Shown here one piece after another: positions 1 through 10,453 of a stretch of 64,000 bases of DNA; the stretch's first letter is position 1, and each line of letters opens with the position of its first letter. The position numbers were made by a program, and so were the translations under genes. The notes under the pieces are model-generated. The model was not told the origin of the DNA. It did no database searches and worked only from the letters and a program-made list of their open reading frames with translations. Location of the stretch: contig JAILKC010000052.1 in assembly GCA_024694055.1 (NCBI GenBank), positions 1 to 64,000 on the forward strand, written 5' to 3'. Source of the stretch: Lachnospiraceae bacterium (GTDB lineage Bacteria > Bacillota > Clostridia > Lachnospirales > Lachnospiraceae).

Positions 1-1
1 A

Positions 2-3000
2 GTAGGTTCATCTTCGAATGCATTCTTCAGACATATTCACGGAAAGGACTTTGTCGTTACAGCCAAGTCTTCATTCGTTGGCGGTATAGTAGGTGACTTT
101 ACAGCCACATGTACTTCGGCAGCCAATGGCGCATACTTTACGGATATCTCTTTAAAGGGTACGCCGACAAGTGTGGATGCCGACGGATATACTCTCGATT
201 CAACCACGGTTATCGGATTTGACAGAAGCTTTGCCAAAGAAGGATCGGCTGCTGCGACATCGTCGTACTGTGGAGGACTGGTAGGACGACTGCAGCCATA
301 CTGGGTAGGACGTAAATCAGTAAGTCCAACCAATGGAAACACTCAGAGAACTGTCAATAGCGTTACATGTAACGGATATACGGATAACAATGTATCCAAT
401 TATGTAGACGGTATAGTTGTAGTAGGTTATTCCAACTATATAGGAGGTCTGTACGGAGCTTCCAACTATCTCTTTGACAGTTACTGCTACAATTCTTACG
501 TTACATCAGTAGCTGATACAAAGGCGATGTATACATATGTAGGAGGAATAGCCGGACAGAACGGATATACATTAAATAACAGCGGAACCAAGAAGACATG
601 GATAGATGTGAACAATCACTCATTTATCGGTCTCTGCGTAGGGTACCATAACGGATCGGCTTCCATTAACTATGATAAAGTAGAAGATTCAAAGATCAAT
701 ATCAGAAAAGTCGGTACTGCCACCATGGATCTGAGAAACATCGGTGGTGTAACGGGATACAGCACATATCCGGTATATTACTGTACAGTGGTCAATACAT
801 CCGTAAAGGCCCCGGAATACAGAAACGTCGGTGGTATAACGGGATATCTTAATAATGCCATGGCTCGCTGCTTCTATTATGCGGAACCTAAAAATGGTGA
901 AGCTTCGCCGGTGCCTGATGATACCAAATATGTGATAGAAGGCAGACAGGACGTAGGCGGCCTGGTAGGTTATCATTATATAAGTGATCTGACATACTGT
1001 TATTCCAATGCCAATGTAGTGGCTAATGAATTCTATGCAGGCGGTCTGGACGGTATGTACAGGAACAATTATACGTCTACTCAGGTAAGTGGAAAGGTCA
1101 ACTATGCATATTCAAGTGCCGGTCTAAAATACAATTACTTTGCAGGTACAGTTAAAGCCAAGAATTATGCAGGAGGATTGATAGGAAGAGTAGGTCTTGC
1201 TGCAAGCGGATATGGTAAGGCAGATAATCAGGCAAGAGGAGGACGAGTAGCTACAGCTACAAGTACCCTGGATAAGACCGGTTCTTCAAATGAGATATCA
1301 TATACGTATGGTAATATGAGCTTTGCCGGCAAGATCGAAGCAACAAACGGTACCAATGCATATGCATATGCCGGAAATGTCAACGGATTTGAGGGCAGAG
1401 CCAATCGTAACGCGGCTAATTTACAGGCGTATACAAAAGATAAGGCAGAGGTATATTCGGCTGACAGGACTATTCTGTGGGAGAATACTACCATAGCTGT
1501 TAATACTTCGAACAGCAGTACTACAAAAAGTGTTACTCTTGCCAATATGAAGAGAGACATTGGCCCTGATTGGGAAAAACCGCCGGTTTGGGCTAAAAAT
1601 AACAGTGCAGAAGCTACCAATAGTAATCTTGTGGCCGGAGAACCTGCCAGATATGTTCCTTATATGGAATATGGCGGAATATATGGAACGAATGAATATG
1701 AGAGTAAGGCAAAATCTTCAGGCGGTTCAACTACACAGCTTAATGTGCGTATTGTATCAGGTTCCGATATGAGCAATCACGGACCGTATCATGCCATAGT
1801 AAGTTTTGCAGCTCAGACTTCCGGCGCATCCGGAAGGACATGGAGAGGTAACCTGGCTCATGTATTGTTCACACCTGACAGTATTACAAAGCCTACCCAG
1901 GCGCCGTATTCGGCCAGCGCAGATTATGTGAATAAGACATTGTTGCCTCATATTCGTATCAATGCCAATAACAATAATAATCTGCAGGATTATTTGACAT
2001 CATATCAGGTTGCAAAGGAAATAAAACTCGTGGTACCTACCAATGTGCTTGGAGCGAGACGTTCTCGCAGAGCGATGGGTGCTGTTCCGGAGATAAAAGC
2101 TCCGAGTGTATATGCTTCTGATGTAGATAAGATAAATGTTGAATTCGGTGAGAGTGCACTGGGTAATGCATATCTGATGCTGTATTACGGAAGCAGTGAT
2201 GAACCTGTAGCCAAGATACTTGTAGATAAGAGAACATATACTTTCAGTTATGATTTTGCCAAGAAGGTACGCATAGACTACGGTTATGCGGATCTTAACA
2301 GATTTGCCGAGGCAATGAATGCTGCGGGTACGGATTATGTGGATGAGGATATTCTGGATAATCCGGGTTATCTGATCTCATATACGCTTGAGGATGTATC
2401 TGAGAATACTGTTACTCCTGCACAGGGTACTGAAGGCGAGTCTGCAGGCGAAGGCACAGAAGCAGAAGGCAATAAGAGCGGACTTGCCAAGGTGGCTGCG
2501 GCAATATCAGGTGCATTGTCTAAGGGAGAGAATGGCGGTACGGCTAATGATGAGAATACTGCTGAAGGTCAGAACTTAAGCGCAGGTGAGGCATCAAATG
2601 TCGGAACAGATGGTTCGCAGGCGGACTCTGCTGCTGCTTCGGGCGAGACAAAGTATAAAGAGGAATTTGTTTACAAGACCAGACAGCTTGCACGCCGTGT
2701 AATGACTTATGACAGCAGATATTACTATATAACAGAGGATGGAGTAGTGACCGGTACGGGAAGCACTGCATCTGAGAGTGATGAGGAGTCAAAGTACGGG
2801 GATGCTTCCGCTGAACTGATATCAGGTGACTTTGTACATATATATAATGGCAAGGGTCTGTTAAGAAGCGGTGATATAGTAGATCTTGCCGGAGGCGGAA
2901 ACGTCGGCAGAGTTGAGAAGACGGCACTGCTTGATGAAGTTACTCCTCTTGAGGATTATACGTACAATAACAAACGTATACAGGTATTCTCCAAGTATTC

Positions 3001-4756
3001 TACGATATACACGGATATGCCGTTTAACAGAGAGATGCAGATCCTTAAGAGCAGCAATGGCAACAGCGATGTACTGGATGCAGAGGTTCCCAATGTCAAG
3101 GATTCGGCAGTACTGTACTTTAAGGATAATGATTATTATCTGACGGTACTTGGTACGGACGGCATCATGATAGATATGTATCAGGGTGATAACCTTAATG
3201 CTCCGGAAGATTTCCGCTCAAGTGGAATCGTCTATATGACGAATAACTTCAATACTACAGCTCCGTTTATTGTGGTTGAGTACCAGAACGGAGGAGTTGT
3301 GGGATATAATTACATGACCGGAGAGTATCTGTTCAATAACTTTAAGAAGAATGAGATGTCATTGCTTGACTATCTGAAGGTATACTTTGATGGAGATAAG
3401 TCACTTTTGGCCGGCGCATCAAATTCATACTCAATGAACAGTAAGGTGGCTGATATAGCAGGTACTCCTGAGAGATTGGCCAAGATGGTTGCCGGAACAA
3501 ATAATGGCAATACTATTAAGGAAAATAATACGGAAGGTGCTGAAACTGCCAAGGATGAGGAATCCGCGAAAGTGGAGGCTGATGAGGATAATACCAAGAA
3601 GGCAGGTAAGGATACTGCACTTCGTGATTCCGAAGTTGTAGGAAATGAGTACGGCAGCACCAATTCCGGTGAAGACGGTGAGACTCACGGCAAGACTGAA
3701 GCCAATGACAAGAGTGGAGCAAAGGAAGGTCAGCCGGGAATGGTATATGGCTTAGGTGGAACTGATGGAAGCGAAGGCCGTGGCAATGGTACCACATCTT
3801 CTTCAAAGACTGAAGGAACCGGAAGCAGCAATACTTCTGAGGATGAAGGACCTATCGGAAGAGGTGAATCATTCGCTTCAGATACCGAGTCAATAAGCGG
3901 CACCAGTACGGCAGCAGGAGCCGGCGGCGGAACCAAGGCCAATATGGCACATGGTAACGGCGAAGGAAATGGTACCAGTGATTCGTATGCATTTGCAGAT
4001 TCTACGAAGGAGAGAAACGCAGGATCTGAACAGATATCTAAGGGTACAGATAGTTCAACTAAGAGTTCGGGGCTTGGCACAGGTGCCGGAAACGGAGATA
4101 ACCCTGCGTCAGGTAATGGAACCGGTTCGGGTGATTTATCAGCTTCAGGAATGGATAGTGCAAATGGCACAGCGCCTGCAAATGGAAAAGCAACCGGTAA
4201 CGGAAGCAAATCTGCTTCATTAAGCAACAGTTCAAAAGACAGTGCTGCGACTGAGACAGAGCTTGAAGAAACTAAAGATACCGAGCTTAAGGATGAAACA
4301 GATATAAATGCTGAGGATAAGGAACTTGCCGGCGAAGATACGACATCCAAGTTGTTAGATAATGATGCTTCTTCAGAATCTGAGCAGAATAAGATGTTCA
4401 TAGAGAAGCACAGTTCTAAGACAGAAGACAGTCTTGACAATAAGGATAATGCAAGCAACAGTGGAGACACGATCAAGAGTGAGAAGAACTTAAAGACGCT
4501 CTACAATCCTGCTACAGGACAATATGAGATCGTGGATATGGATATGTTCCTTAGCGAGCCAGGCTACCAGTCAGAAAACGCTCGTCTGGCTATCAAGGAC
4601 TTCAGCGCAGTCGGTGGATATGCTACGGCAGAGAAGCCTGATGATGATGACGAGAACAGACGCGGTATTGCACTCTACATCCTGGCATCACTTGCAGTGC
4701 TTGCCGGAGTCGGTAGCGGAATATACTACCGCAAAAAACATAAGATGAAGGTATAA
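2..4756 (+). CDS. Large surface/secreted protein with GLUG-like GGLVG/GGIVG repeats, low-complexity S/G/T/E-rich region and C-terminal TM anchor; 5' end outside window
   Basis: Frame is open from base 2 before the listed Met at 173; repeated GG(L/I)(V/T)G motifs; C-terminus IALYILASLAVLAGVGSGIYYRKKHKMKV is a TM segment plus basic tail. Confidence 0.8.
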   Translation, partial: VGSSSNAFFRHIHGKDFVVTAKSSFVGGIVGDFTATCTSAANGAYFTDISLKGTPTSVDADGYTLDSTTVIGFDRSFAKEGSAAATSSYCGGLVGRLQPYWVGRKSVSPTNGNTQRTVNSVTCNGYTDNNVSNYVDGIVVVGYSNYIGGLYGASNYLFDSYCYNSYVTSVADTKAMYTYVGGIAGQNGYTLNNSGTKKTWIDVNNHSFIGLCVGYHNGSASINYDKVEDSKINIRKVGTATMDLRNIGGVTGYSTYPVYYCTVVNTSVKAPEYRNVGGITGYLNNAMARCFYYAEPKNGEASPVPDDTKYVIEGRQDVGGLVGYHYISDLTYCYSNANVVANEFYAGGLDGMYRNNYTSTQVSGKVNYAYSSAGLKYNYFAGTVKAKNYAGGLIGRVGLAASGYGKADNQARGGRVATATSTLDKTGSSNEISYTYGNMSFAGKIEATNGTNAYAYAGNVNGFEGRANRNAANLQAYTKDKAEVYSADRTILWENTTIAVNTSNSSTTKSVTLANMKRDIGPDWEKPPVWAKNNSAEATNSNLVAGEPARYVPYMEYGGIYGTNEYESKAKSSGGSTTQLNVRIVSGSDMSNHGPYHAIVSFAAQTSGASGRTWRGNLAHVLFTPDSITKPTQAPYSASADYVNKTLLPHIRINANNNNNLQDYLTSYQVAKEIKLVVPTNVLGARRSRRAMGAVPEIKAPSVYASDVDKINVEFGESALGNAYLMLYYGSSDEPVAKILVDKRTYTFSYDFAKKVRIDYGYADLNRFAEAMNAAGTDYVDEDILDNPGYLISYTLEDVSENTVTPAQGTEGESAGEGTEAEGNKSGLAKVAAAISGALSKGENGGTANDENTAEGQNLSAGEASNVGTDGSQADSAAASGETKYKEEFVYKTRQLARRVMTYDSRYYYITEDGVVTGTGSTASESDEESKYGDASAELISGDFVHIYNGKGLLRSGDIVDLAGGGNVGRVEKTALLDEVTPLEDYTYNNKRIQVFSKYSTIYTDMPFNREMQILKSSNGNSDVLDAEVPNVKDSAVLYFKDNDYYLTVLGTDGIMIDMYQGDNLNAPEDFRSSGIVYMTNNFNTTAPFIVVEYQNGGVVGYNYMTGEYLFNNFKKNEMSLLDYLKVYFDGDKSLLAGASNSYSMNSKVADIAGTPERLAKMVAGTNNGNTIKENNTEGAETAKDEESAKVEADEDNTKKAGKDTALRDSEVVGNEYGSTNSGEDGETHGKTEANDKSGAKEGQPGMVYGLGGTDGSEGRGNGTTSSSKTEGTGSSNTSEDEGPIGRGESFASDTESISGTSTAAGAGGGTKANMAHGNGEGNGTSDSYAFADSTKERNAGSEQISKGTDSSTKSSGLGTGAGNGDNPASGNGTGSGDLSASGMDSANGTAPANGKATGNGSKSASLSNSSKDSAATETELEETKDTELKDETDINAEDKELAGEDTTSKLLDNDASSESEQNKMFIEKHSSKTEDSLDNKDNASNSGDTIKSEKNLKTLYNPATGQYEIVDMDMFLSEPGYQSENARLAIKDFSAVGGYATAEKPDDDDENRRGIALYILASLAVLAGVGSGIYYRKKHKMKV

Positions 4757-4785
4757 GCCTAAATCCTAATATGAAATGAATTAAG

Positions 4786-4819
4786 AAGGCTGAGGATGAT
4801 CATTCATCCTCAGCCTTTT
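4786..4819 (+). terminator. Rho-independent terminator
   Basis: aaGGCTGAGGATGA-tcat-TCATCCTCAGCCtttt. Confidence 0.9.
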
Positions 4820-4930
4820 CGTGGCTACACTGTCTGGCAGTCAATTATTCAATGTGGACTGTGATATCACATAGTCCGCCTGACTTCGTCGATTTTATCC
4901 TTGCGGCATTCTGTCTGGCATGTTTGACAT

Positions 4931-5578
4931 CTATAGCATCCCATTCTCACGGAGGGTGTCCTTGACAAAGTCTACAGTCTGGTCTGTTTTTAAAGCAATA
5001 TCATCTATTGACATGCCATCCTCGAATCGAGCCAGAATACGACCTTTCACCAAGCCTTCTGCCAAACCTTCTGCAAGGGCATCATCCCGAATGTTTCGCT
5101 TCAATTTTTTTATGTCGGGATGTGTAAGTAATGATCCAAGTACTTCACTTCTGTGTGATAAAAGAAAATTTCTCAAGATATCCTCCTCTATACATTCTTC
5201 GATAGCGAGTTCTATGGCCTGCTTGTATGACATTTTGTCATGATACCGAGTGATTTTGTCAATAAGAACCGAGTAACCGTTAAGGGTCTTACATTTCTCC
5301 ATGAGGTCTTTGTTATGGCCGGCATTGACATTATATACTCGAACTCTTAGCTCTGCATCAGGTTTGATGCTTTTGTTGGAAAAAGCATCTGAAAGTTTAA
5401 GTTCATATGTATCAGGCACTTTGTCATCTCCATTATAGAATACCACACATTTTGGCGTTGGCAAAGATATCAAAGTCTCTCCGTATAAGGACCTTGAATG
5501 TTTTTGCAGATACTTCTGATACTCCTGTGCCAAATATACTAAGAATCTAAATTGAATTGATAGTAAATTTGTGTACAA
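4931..5578 (-). pseudogene. Rpn/PD-(D/E)XK nuclease-family transposase-like protein, probably N-terminally truncated
   Basis: C-terminal family hallmarks (TPKCVVFYNGDDKVPDTYELKLSDAF; DDALAEGLAEGLVKGRI); N-terminal nuclease part missing. Confidence 0.6.
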
Positions 5579-5675
5579 ATATTAGGTCGGATATTCCGGG
5601 AATATCGGGCGTATGCCCCAAGAATCACCACATTAGATGTGGCGTATTAAAATTGTGATATGACTATAACATAAG

Positions 5676-5726
5676 AATTGCTTATACGCAATAGGTGAAG
5701 CTTCACAAAATGCGTATCCGCAAATT
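5676..5726. repeat. Long imperfect inverted repeat centred on GTGAAGCTTCAC
   Basis: aattgcttatacgcaataggtgaag / cttcacaaaatgcgtatccgcaaatt; perfect 12-bp core palindrome 5695-5706. Confidence 0.7.
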
Positions 5727-5859
5727 GTGCATCTTTACACGCCGCTGTGCTCTATGAATTCCGGTGCGATTGTGGTATAGTAACTGATGTAGTTTGGCCG
5801 GAACACATATATGAGATCGTGATTTTGGCCGTATTTCATAAAGGGAGTAAAGGAACAGG

Positions 5860-7542
5860 ATGGGTATCATTAATAGGACGAAGAGCATCAGCATAGATGG
5901 GGATGCATATATTGAAGAAGCAATAGATTTTATAAGGGATTCGCTTAAGCAGGCCGGTCTTAAGAAGACTGAGACGATAAGAGCACAGCTGCTTGCAGAG
6001 GAGACGATAGCAAGCATGGTCGCACATGCCGGCGCAGAAGACAAGCTCCATATCCGTGTAAAGCATCTGCTTGGTGATTATGTTGTATACCTTCATATGA
6101 AGGGAGCAGAATACGATCCCTTTACGGAGGGCGTAGGTGACTCGCTGATCCCGACAGGAGATGATGCATGGGACGCAGATTCCGTAGAGAGTATTCGCTC
6201 AATTTTGCTGAATGCATATGGCGAAGACTTCAAATACAGTCATAAGAACGGTACCAATAAGATAAGGATCATAGCAAGCCGTGCAGAGAAGTCCATGGTT
6301 AAGGCTACGATAGCAGCGATGATTCTGGGCCTTGGATTCGGCCTTCTTGCCAAAGTGGTACTTCCGCAGATCCTTTCCGATGTCATCTGCGGCTATATTT
6401 TGGGACCATTTAAGACGATGTTCATGAGTGCACTTAAGATCGTGATAGCGCCTGTGGTATTCTTTTCCATCGTATCCTGCTTTTCTCAGTTTACCAATAT
6501 TGCGGAACTGGGACGTCTGGGGGCCAAGGTCATGGCGATGTATGTCTTTACCACGATAATCGCTGTCACCAATGGTCTGTTCATAGGTACGGTTTTGCAT
6601 CCGGGCGAGTTTGGATTTGCTCTTACCGGGGCTGTAGAGGCGGCAGAGGTATCCATAGATACGAATGTTGATACATCCATACTTACGACCATTATCAATA
6701 TCGTACCTGATAATTTTGTCAGGCCTTTTGTGGAATCCGATACGCTCCAGCTCATATTCCTTGCGATGTTATGCGGGATAGCGCTTGGCATGATAGGCGA
6801 GTATTCCAAGACTCTTAAGGACCTGTTTGATGCCTGCAATTCACTTTTCCTTACGATCACGACCATGATCGCCAAGCTTATCCCGATAGCAGTATTCTGT
6901 TCGGTATCACTCCTTGTGGTTGATCTTGGCGGTGAGTCACTCATATCAGTATTGAGCGTGGCAGGCGTTTATATGGTTGCGGTAGCGATCATGCTGACCG
7001 CATACGGGATTTTGGTTCTGCTTATGGGTCATCAGAATCCGATCATATTCTTTAAAAAGATATGGGAAGGCATGCTGACAAGTTTTACCCTGTCTTCAAG
7101 TTCGGCTTCCATGCCTACCAACTTAAGAGTGTGCACACAAAAGCTCGGCATATCTCCGAAAGTGGCCAATTTCTCGATACCGCTTGGTGCGACTGTCAAT
7201 ATGGACGGCACCTGCATGTATCTGTCGATCCTTGGATTGTTCCTTGCAAGGGCATATGGCGTTGAGGTCTCAGTTGCATCCATGTTTTCCGTGGCACTTA
7301 CCATTATTTTGCTTTCACTCGGCGCGCCCGGAGTTCCGGGAGCCGGAATGGTCTGCATGGGTGTAGTGCTTAAGGCGCTTAATGTACCGATCGAGGCGAT
7401 AGGACTGATTATAGCGATAGATCCGATCATTGATATGTTCTGTACCATGTCCAATACGACGGGTGATATGACTGCGGCGCTTATTGTGGCCAAGTCTGAG
7501 AAACTGCTTGATACCGAGCGATTTAAGAGTAAGGTTCAGTGA
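5860..7542 (+). CDS. Dicarboxylate/amino acid:cation symporter (SLC1/DAACS) with N-terminal GHKL-ATPase-like domain
   Basis: DAACS signatures (LSSSSASMPTNLRVC, IPLGATVNMDGTCMYL, MSNTTGDMTAALIVAKSE); extra ~140-aa N-terminal domain. Confidence 0.88.
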   Translation: MGIINRTKSISIDGDAYIEEAIDFIRDSLKQAGLKKTETIRAQLLAEETIASMVAHAGAEDKLHIRVKHLLGDYVVYLHMKGAEYDPFTEGVGDSLIPTGDDAWDADSVESIRSILLNAYGEDFKYSHKNGTNKIRIIASRAEKSMVKATIAAMILGLGFGLLAKVVLPQILSDVICGYILGPFKTMFMSALKIVIAPVVFFSIVSCFSQFTNIAELGRLGAKVMAMYVFTTIIAVTNGLFIGTVLHPGEFGFALTGAVEAAEVSIDTNVDTSILTTIINIVPDNFVRPFVESDTLQLIFLAMLCGIALGMIGEYSKTLKDLFDACNSLFLTITTMIAKLIPIAVFCSVSLLVVDLGGESLISVLSVAGVYMVAVAIMLTAYGILVLLMGHQNPIIFFKKIWEGMLTSFTLSSSSASMPTNLRVCTQKLGISPKVANFSIPLGATVNMDGTCMYLSILGLFLARAYGVEVSVASMFSVALTIILLSLGAPGVPGAGMVCMGVVLKALNVPIEAIGLIIAIDPIIDMFCTMSNTTGDMTAALIVAKSEKLLDTERFKSKVQ

Positions 7543-7547
7543 TACTT

Positions 7548-7577
7548 AGGCTCCGAATGTGGAGCCTTCTTCTTATT
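7548..7577 (+). terminator. Rho-independent terminator after symporter
   Basis: AGGCTCC-gaatgt-GGAGCCT followed by ttcttcttattt. Confidence 0.75.
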
Positions 7578-7611
7578 TGTTTGCTGAACGCATCTATTTA
7601 CTGAGCTTTAG

Positions 7612-9261
7612 CTATTTACTGATCTCGGTTGCCCATTCTATGGCATCATCGATATGAGGTCTGAAGTTGGCTTCGCCGACCTTTTCTATGAATCCATCCT
7701 TGCGCATTGTGTTCATGGGCTGTTCATTGACATGCGAGAATACGAGCTGAATATCTCTTTCCTTGCATCTTTCATAGAAGCCTTCCAGAGAATGCATCGC
7801 TGTAGCATCAAGCGCGGGTACTCCTCTCATACGGATGATGATGACCTTGGTCTCATCACGGAAGTTCATGGTATCTATCTGGCCTGAGCTGCCAAAGAAC
7901 ATGGGACCGTAGATCTCATATACTCTTACCTGCGCCGGAATGGGCTTAAGATTCATTCCGTCGGGATCTTCATCGGGATCGTAGTATTTCCAACCTACCA
8001 CTCCCGATTCTTCGCTCATGCGCTTCATGAAGAGAAGTACCGCAAGAAGCATTCCTATCTCTATTGCTATTACAAGATCAAATACCACTGTCAGTGCAAA
8101 TGTAAGTACGAGCACTATGATATCGCTCTTGGGCGCTGTCTTGCACAGGTGTACGAAAGTGCGCCACTGACACATATTGTAGGCCACCATGAAAAGTATC
8201 GCCGCAATGGTCGGCATGGGTATCAGTGCGGCATAAGGCATTAAGATCACAAGCACGAGCACTAAAGTGATCGAATGCGTGATGCCGGCTATGGGAGTAC
8301 GTCCGCCGTTTTTGATGTTGGCAGCGGTACGTGCTATGGCGCCCGTGGCAGGGATTCCGCCGAAAAGAGCGGATCCTATGTTACCGCAACCCTGAGCGAT
8401 AAGCTCCATATTGGAACGATGATGTGAATTGATCATACTGTCAGCAACCACACATGAGAGCAGTGACTCTATGGCTGCAAGTATTGCTATAGTAAAACCG
8501 TCGGGCAGAGCAGCACTTATGGCTGACATCGATATGGCCGGTACATGTATGGATGGAAGTCTGCTGCTTATGGTGTAGAGATCTCCGATCGTATTGACCT
8601 TAATACCGGTCAGTTTTACGATAAGTATCCCGACTATGACCGCGATCAGCGATCCGGGTATCTTCTCGCTTATCTCGGGCCAAACGATCAATATTATCAG
8701 ACTTATCATTCCGACCAAGAATGCATATGGGTTAAATGTAGAGAAATTCTGACCGAAAGCTTTAAGCTTCTCGACAGTCTCTATGGTGACCGTTCCTGCT
8801 TGATAGCTTAAGCCGAAGAAATCCTTAAGCTGACCTATCACTATGGTCACGGCTATACCTGAGGTAAAGCCTGTTGTGATCGTATAAGGAATGAACTTTA
8901 TAAGTCCGCCGAGACGAAGCAGTCCCATGATAACAAGGATAACGCCGGCTATCACGGTGGCAAGTACCATCCCGTCCATGCCATTTTGCGCTATTATTCC
9001 TGCCACGATCGTGGCGAATGCTGCAGTCGGTCCTGCGATCTGTACGCGGCTTCCTCCCAAAAATGAGATGATAAAGCCGGCTATGATCGCGGTGTACAGT
9101 CCCTCCTCCGGGCCGACTCCTGATGCCAGGGCGAGTGCTATCGACAGTGGCAGAGCGATTATCGCAACGATTATACCTGATACGACATCGGTGCCCAACT
9201 GCTTCATACTGTAGTGTTTTAAGGTGCTGAAAAGCATTGGTTTAAGTTTATCTTTATTCAT
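7612..9261 (-). CDS. SulP family inorganic anion transporter with C-terminal STAS domain
   Basis: GGSRVQIAGPTAAFATIVAGI and C-terminal STAS (IIIRMRGVPALDATAMHSLEGF); start taken at internal Met (MNKDKLKPM). Confidence 0.92.
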   Translation of the reverse strand: MNKDKLKPMLFSTLKHYSMKQLGTDVVSGIIVAIIALPLSIALALASGVGPEEGLYTAIIAGFIISFLGGSRVQIAGPTAAFATIVAGIIAQNGMDGMVLATVIAGVILVIMGLLRLGGLIKFIPYTITTGFTSGIAVTIVIGQLKDFFGLSYQAGTVTIETVEKLKAFGQNFSTFNPYAFLVGMISLIILIVWPEISEKIPGSLIAVIVGILIVKLTGIKVNTIGDLYTISSRLPSIHVPAISMSAISAALPDGFTIAILAAIESLLSCVVADSMINSHHRSNMELIAQGCGNIGSALFGGIPATGAIARTAANIKNGGRTPIAGITHSITLVLVLVILMPYAALIPMPTIAAILFMVAYNMCQWRTFVHLCKTAPKSDIIVLVLTFALTVVFDLVIAIEIGMLLAVLLFMKRMSEESGVVGWKYYDPDEDPDGMNLKPIPAQVRVYEIYGPMFFGSSGQIDTMNFRDETKVIIIRMRGVPALDATAMHSLEGFYERCKERDIQLVFSHVNEQPMNTMRKDGFIEKVGEANFRPHIDDAIEWATEISK

Positions 9262-9494
9262 AACCCCAATAATATACCCATCCAAAGTGGTTGACAATGA
9301 ACAAAATGCTTATTTTGGGGTAATTCAGACACAGATTATTTATCACAATTTACCGCAACTATGATAAGGGCGACCGCAAGAAATTGAATGGGAAAACTAA
9401 AAAAGTAATGTTATAGTACACTTATACTAGGAAAATAAGTATTGGGTTATAGTTTTTATGAAACTTGCACAAATGATCCAAGAAGGAGGATACC

Positions 9495-10445
9495 TTGGCA
9501 AGAGATAAGGTAGTGGTCAAGCCGCCCAAACATAAGATTGACAGGGCTTACATCAAGAGATATTGGCAGTTGTATGCACTTTTGCTGATTCCCATGATCT
9601 ATTTCTTCGTATTTAAGTATATTCCGATGCAGTACGTACTGATCGCATTCAAGAAGTACAGTATCGTACAGAAGGTATGGGAGATGCCGTGGGCGAAGAA
9701 TCATGGTATGGAATACTTCATTAAGGCTTTCAGCAATAGGGACTTTATGAATTCCCTTCGTAATACCATAGTGTTGAACCTGCTTGATCTGGTCATCGGT
9801 TTCCCGATCCCCATCATATTTGCACTTATTCTTAACGAATTGAGATTCAAGAGGTTTAAGAAGTCGGTTCAGACTATAGCTTACATGCCTCACTTCCTTT
9901 CGTGGGTCATCATCTACGGTCTTGCATTACAGCTTTTTACACCGACCGACGGACTTATCAATATGGCTATCACGGCTTTCGGAGGAGATCCGATTCCCTT
10001 CCTTAATGATGGTAAGCATTGGGTAGGTACATATATCGGTCTCGGTATCTGGCAGAGTTTCGGATGGAATTCCATCATATATCTTGCTGCCATAGCCGGT
10101 ATATCACCGGAGCTTTATGAGGCAGCCAGTGTGGATGGAGCCGGCAGATTCCAGAAGATGTGGTACGTTACATTACCGGGCATCAAGCCCACGATAGTGG
10201 TTCTACTTATCATGGCGCTCGGTAATGTTATCGGAAGTAACTTCGACAGACCGTTCGCATTACAGAACAATTTGGTCATGGAATATGCGGAAGTTATTTC
10301 TACATATGTATATAAAGTAGGTATTAAGGGACTGCAGTTCTCTCTCACTACTGCGGTGGGTCTGTTCCAGTCAGTAGTCAATGTGTTCTTCCTGTTGGGA
10401 GCCAACTGGCTTTCACGCAGGATGGGTGAGCGCGGAATCTGGTAA
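9495..10445 (+). CDS. Carbohydrate ABC transporter permease, LplB type
   Basis: MalF-like permease with EAA motif YEAASVDGAGRFQKMWYVTLPGIKP; TTG start after aaggagg. Confidence 0.9.
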   Translation: MARDKVVVKPPKHKIDRAYIKRYWQLYALLLIPMIYFFVFKYIPMQYVLIAFKKYSIVQKVWEMPWAKNHGMEYFIKAFSNRDFMNSLRNTIVLNLLDLVIGFPIPIIFALILNELRFKRFKKSVQTIAYMPHFLSWVIIYGLALQLFTPTDGLINMAITAFGGDPIPFLNDGKHWVGTYIGLGIWQSFGWNSIIYLAAIAGISPELYEAASVDGAGRFQKMWYVTLPGIKPTIVVLLIMALGNVIGSNFDRPFALQNNLVMEYAEVISTYVYKVGIKGLQFSLTTAVGLFQSVVNVFFLLGANWLSRRMGERGIW

Positions 10446-10453
10446 AGGAGTGA

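Noticed and set aside
3730-4476. 248-aa minus-strand ORF (S/L/P-rich)
   Set aside because: Antisense shadow of the low-complexity S/G/E region of the GLUG protein
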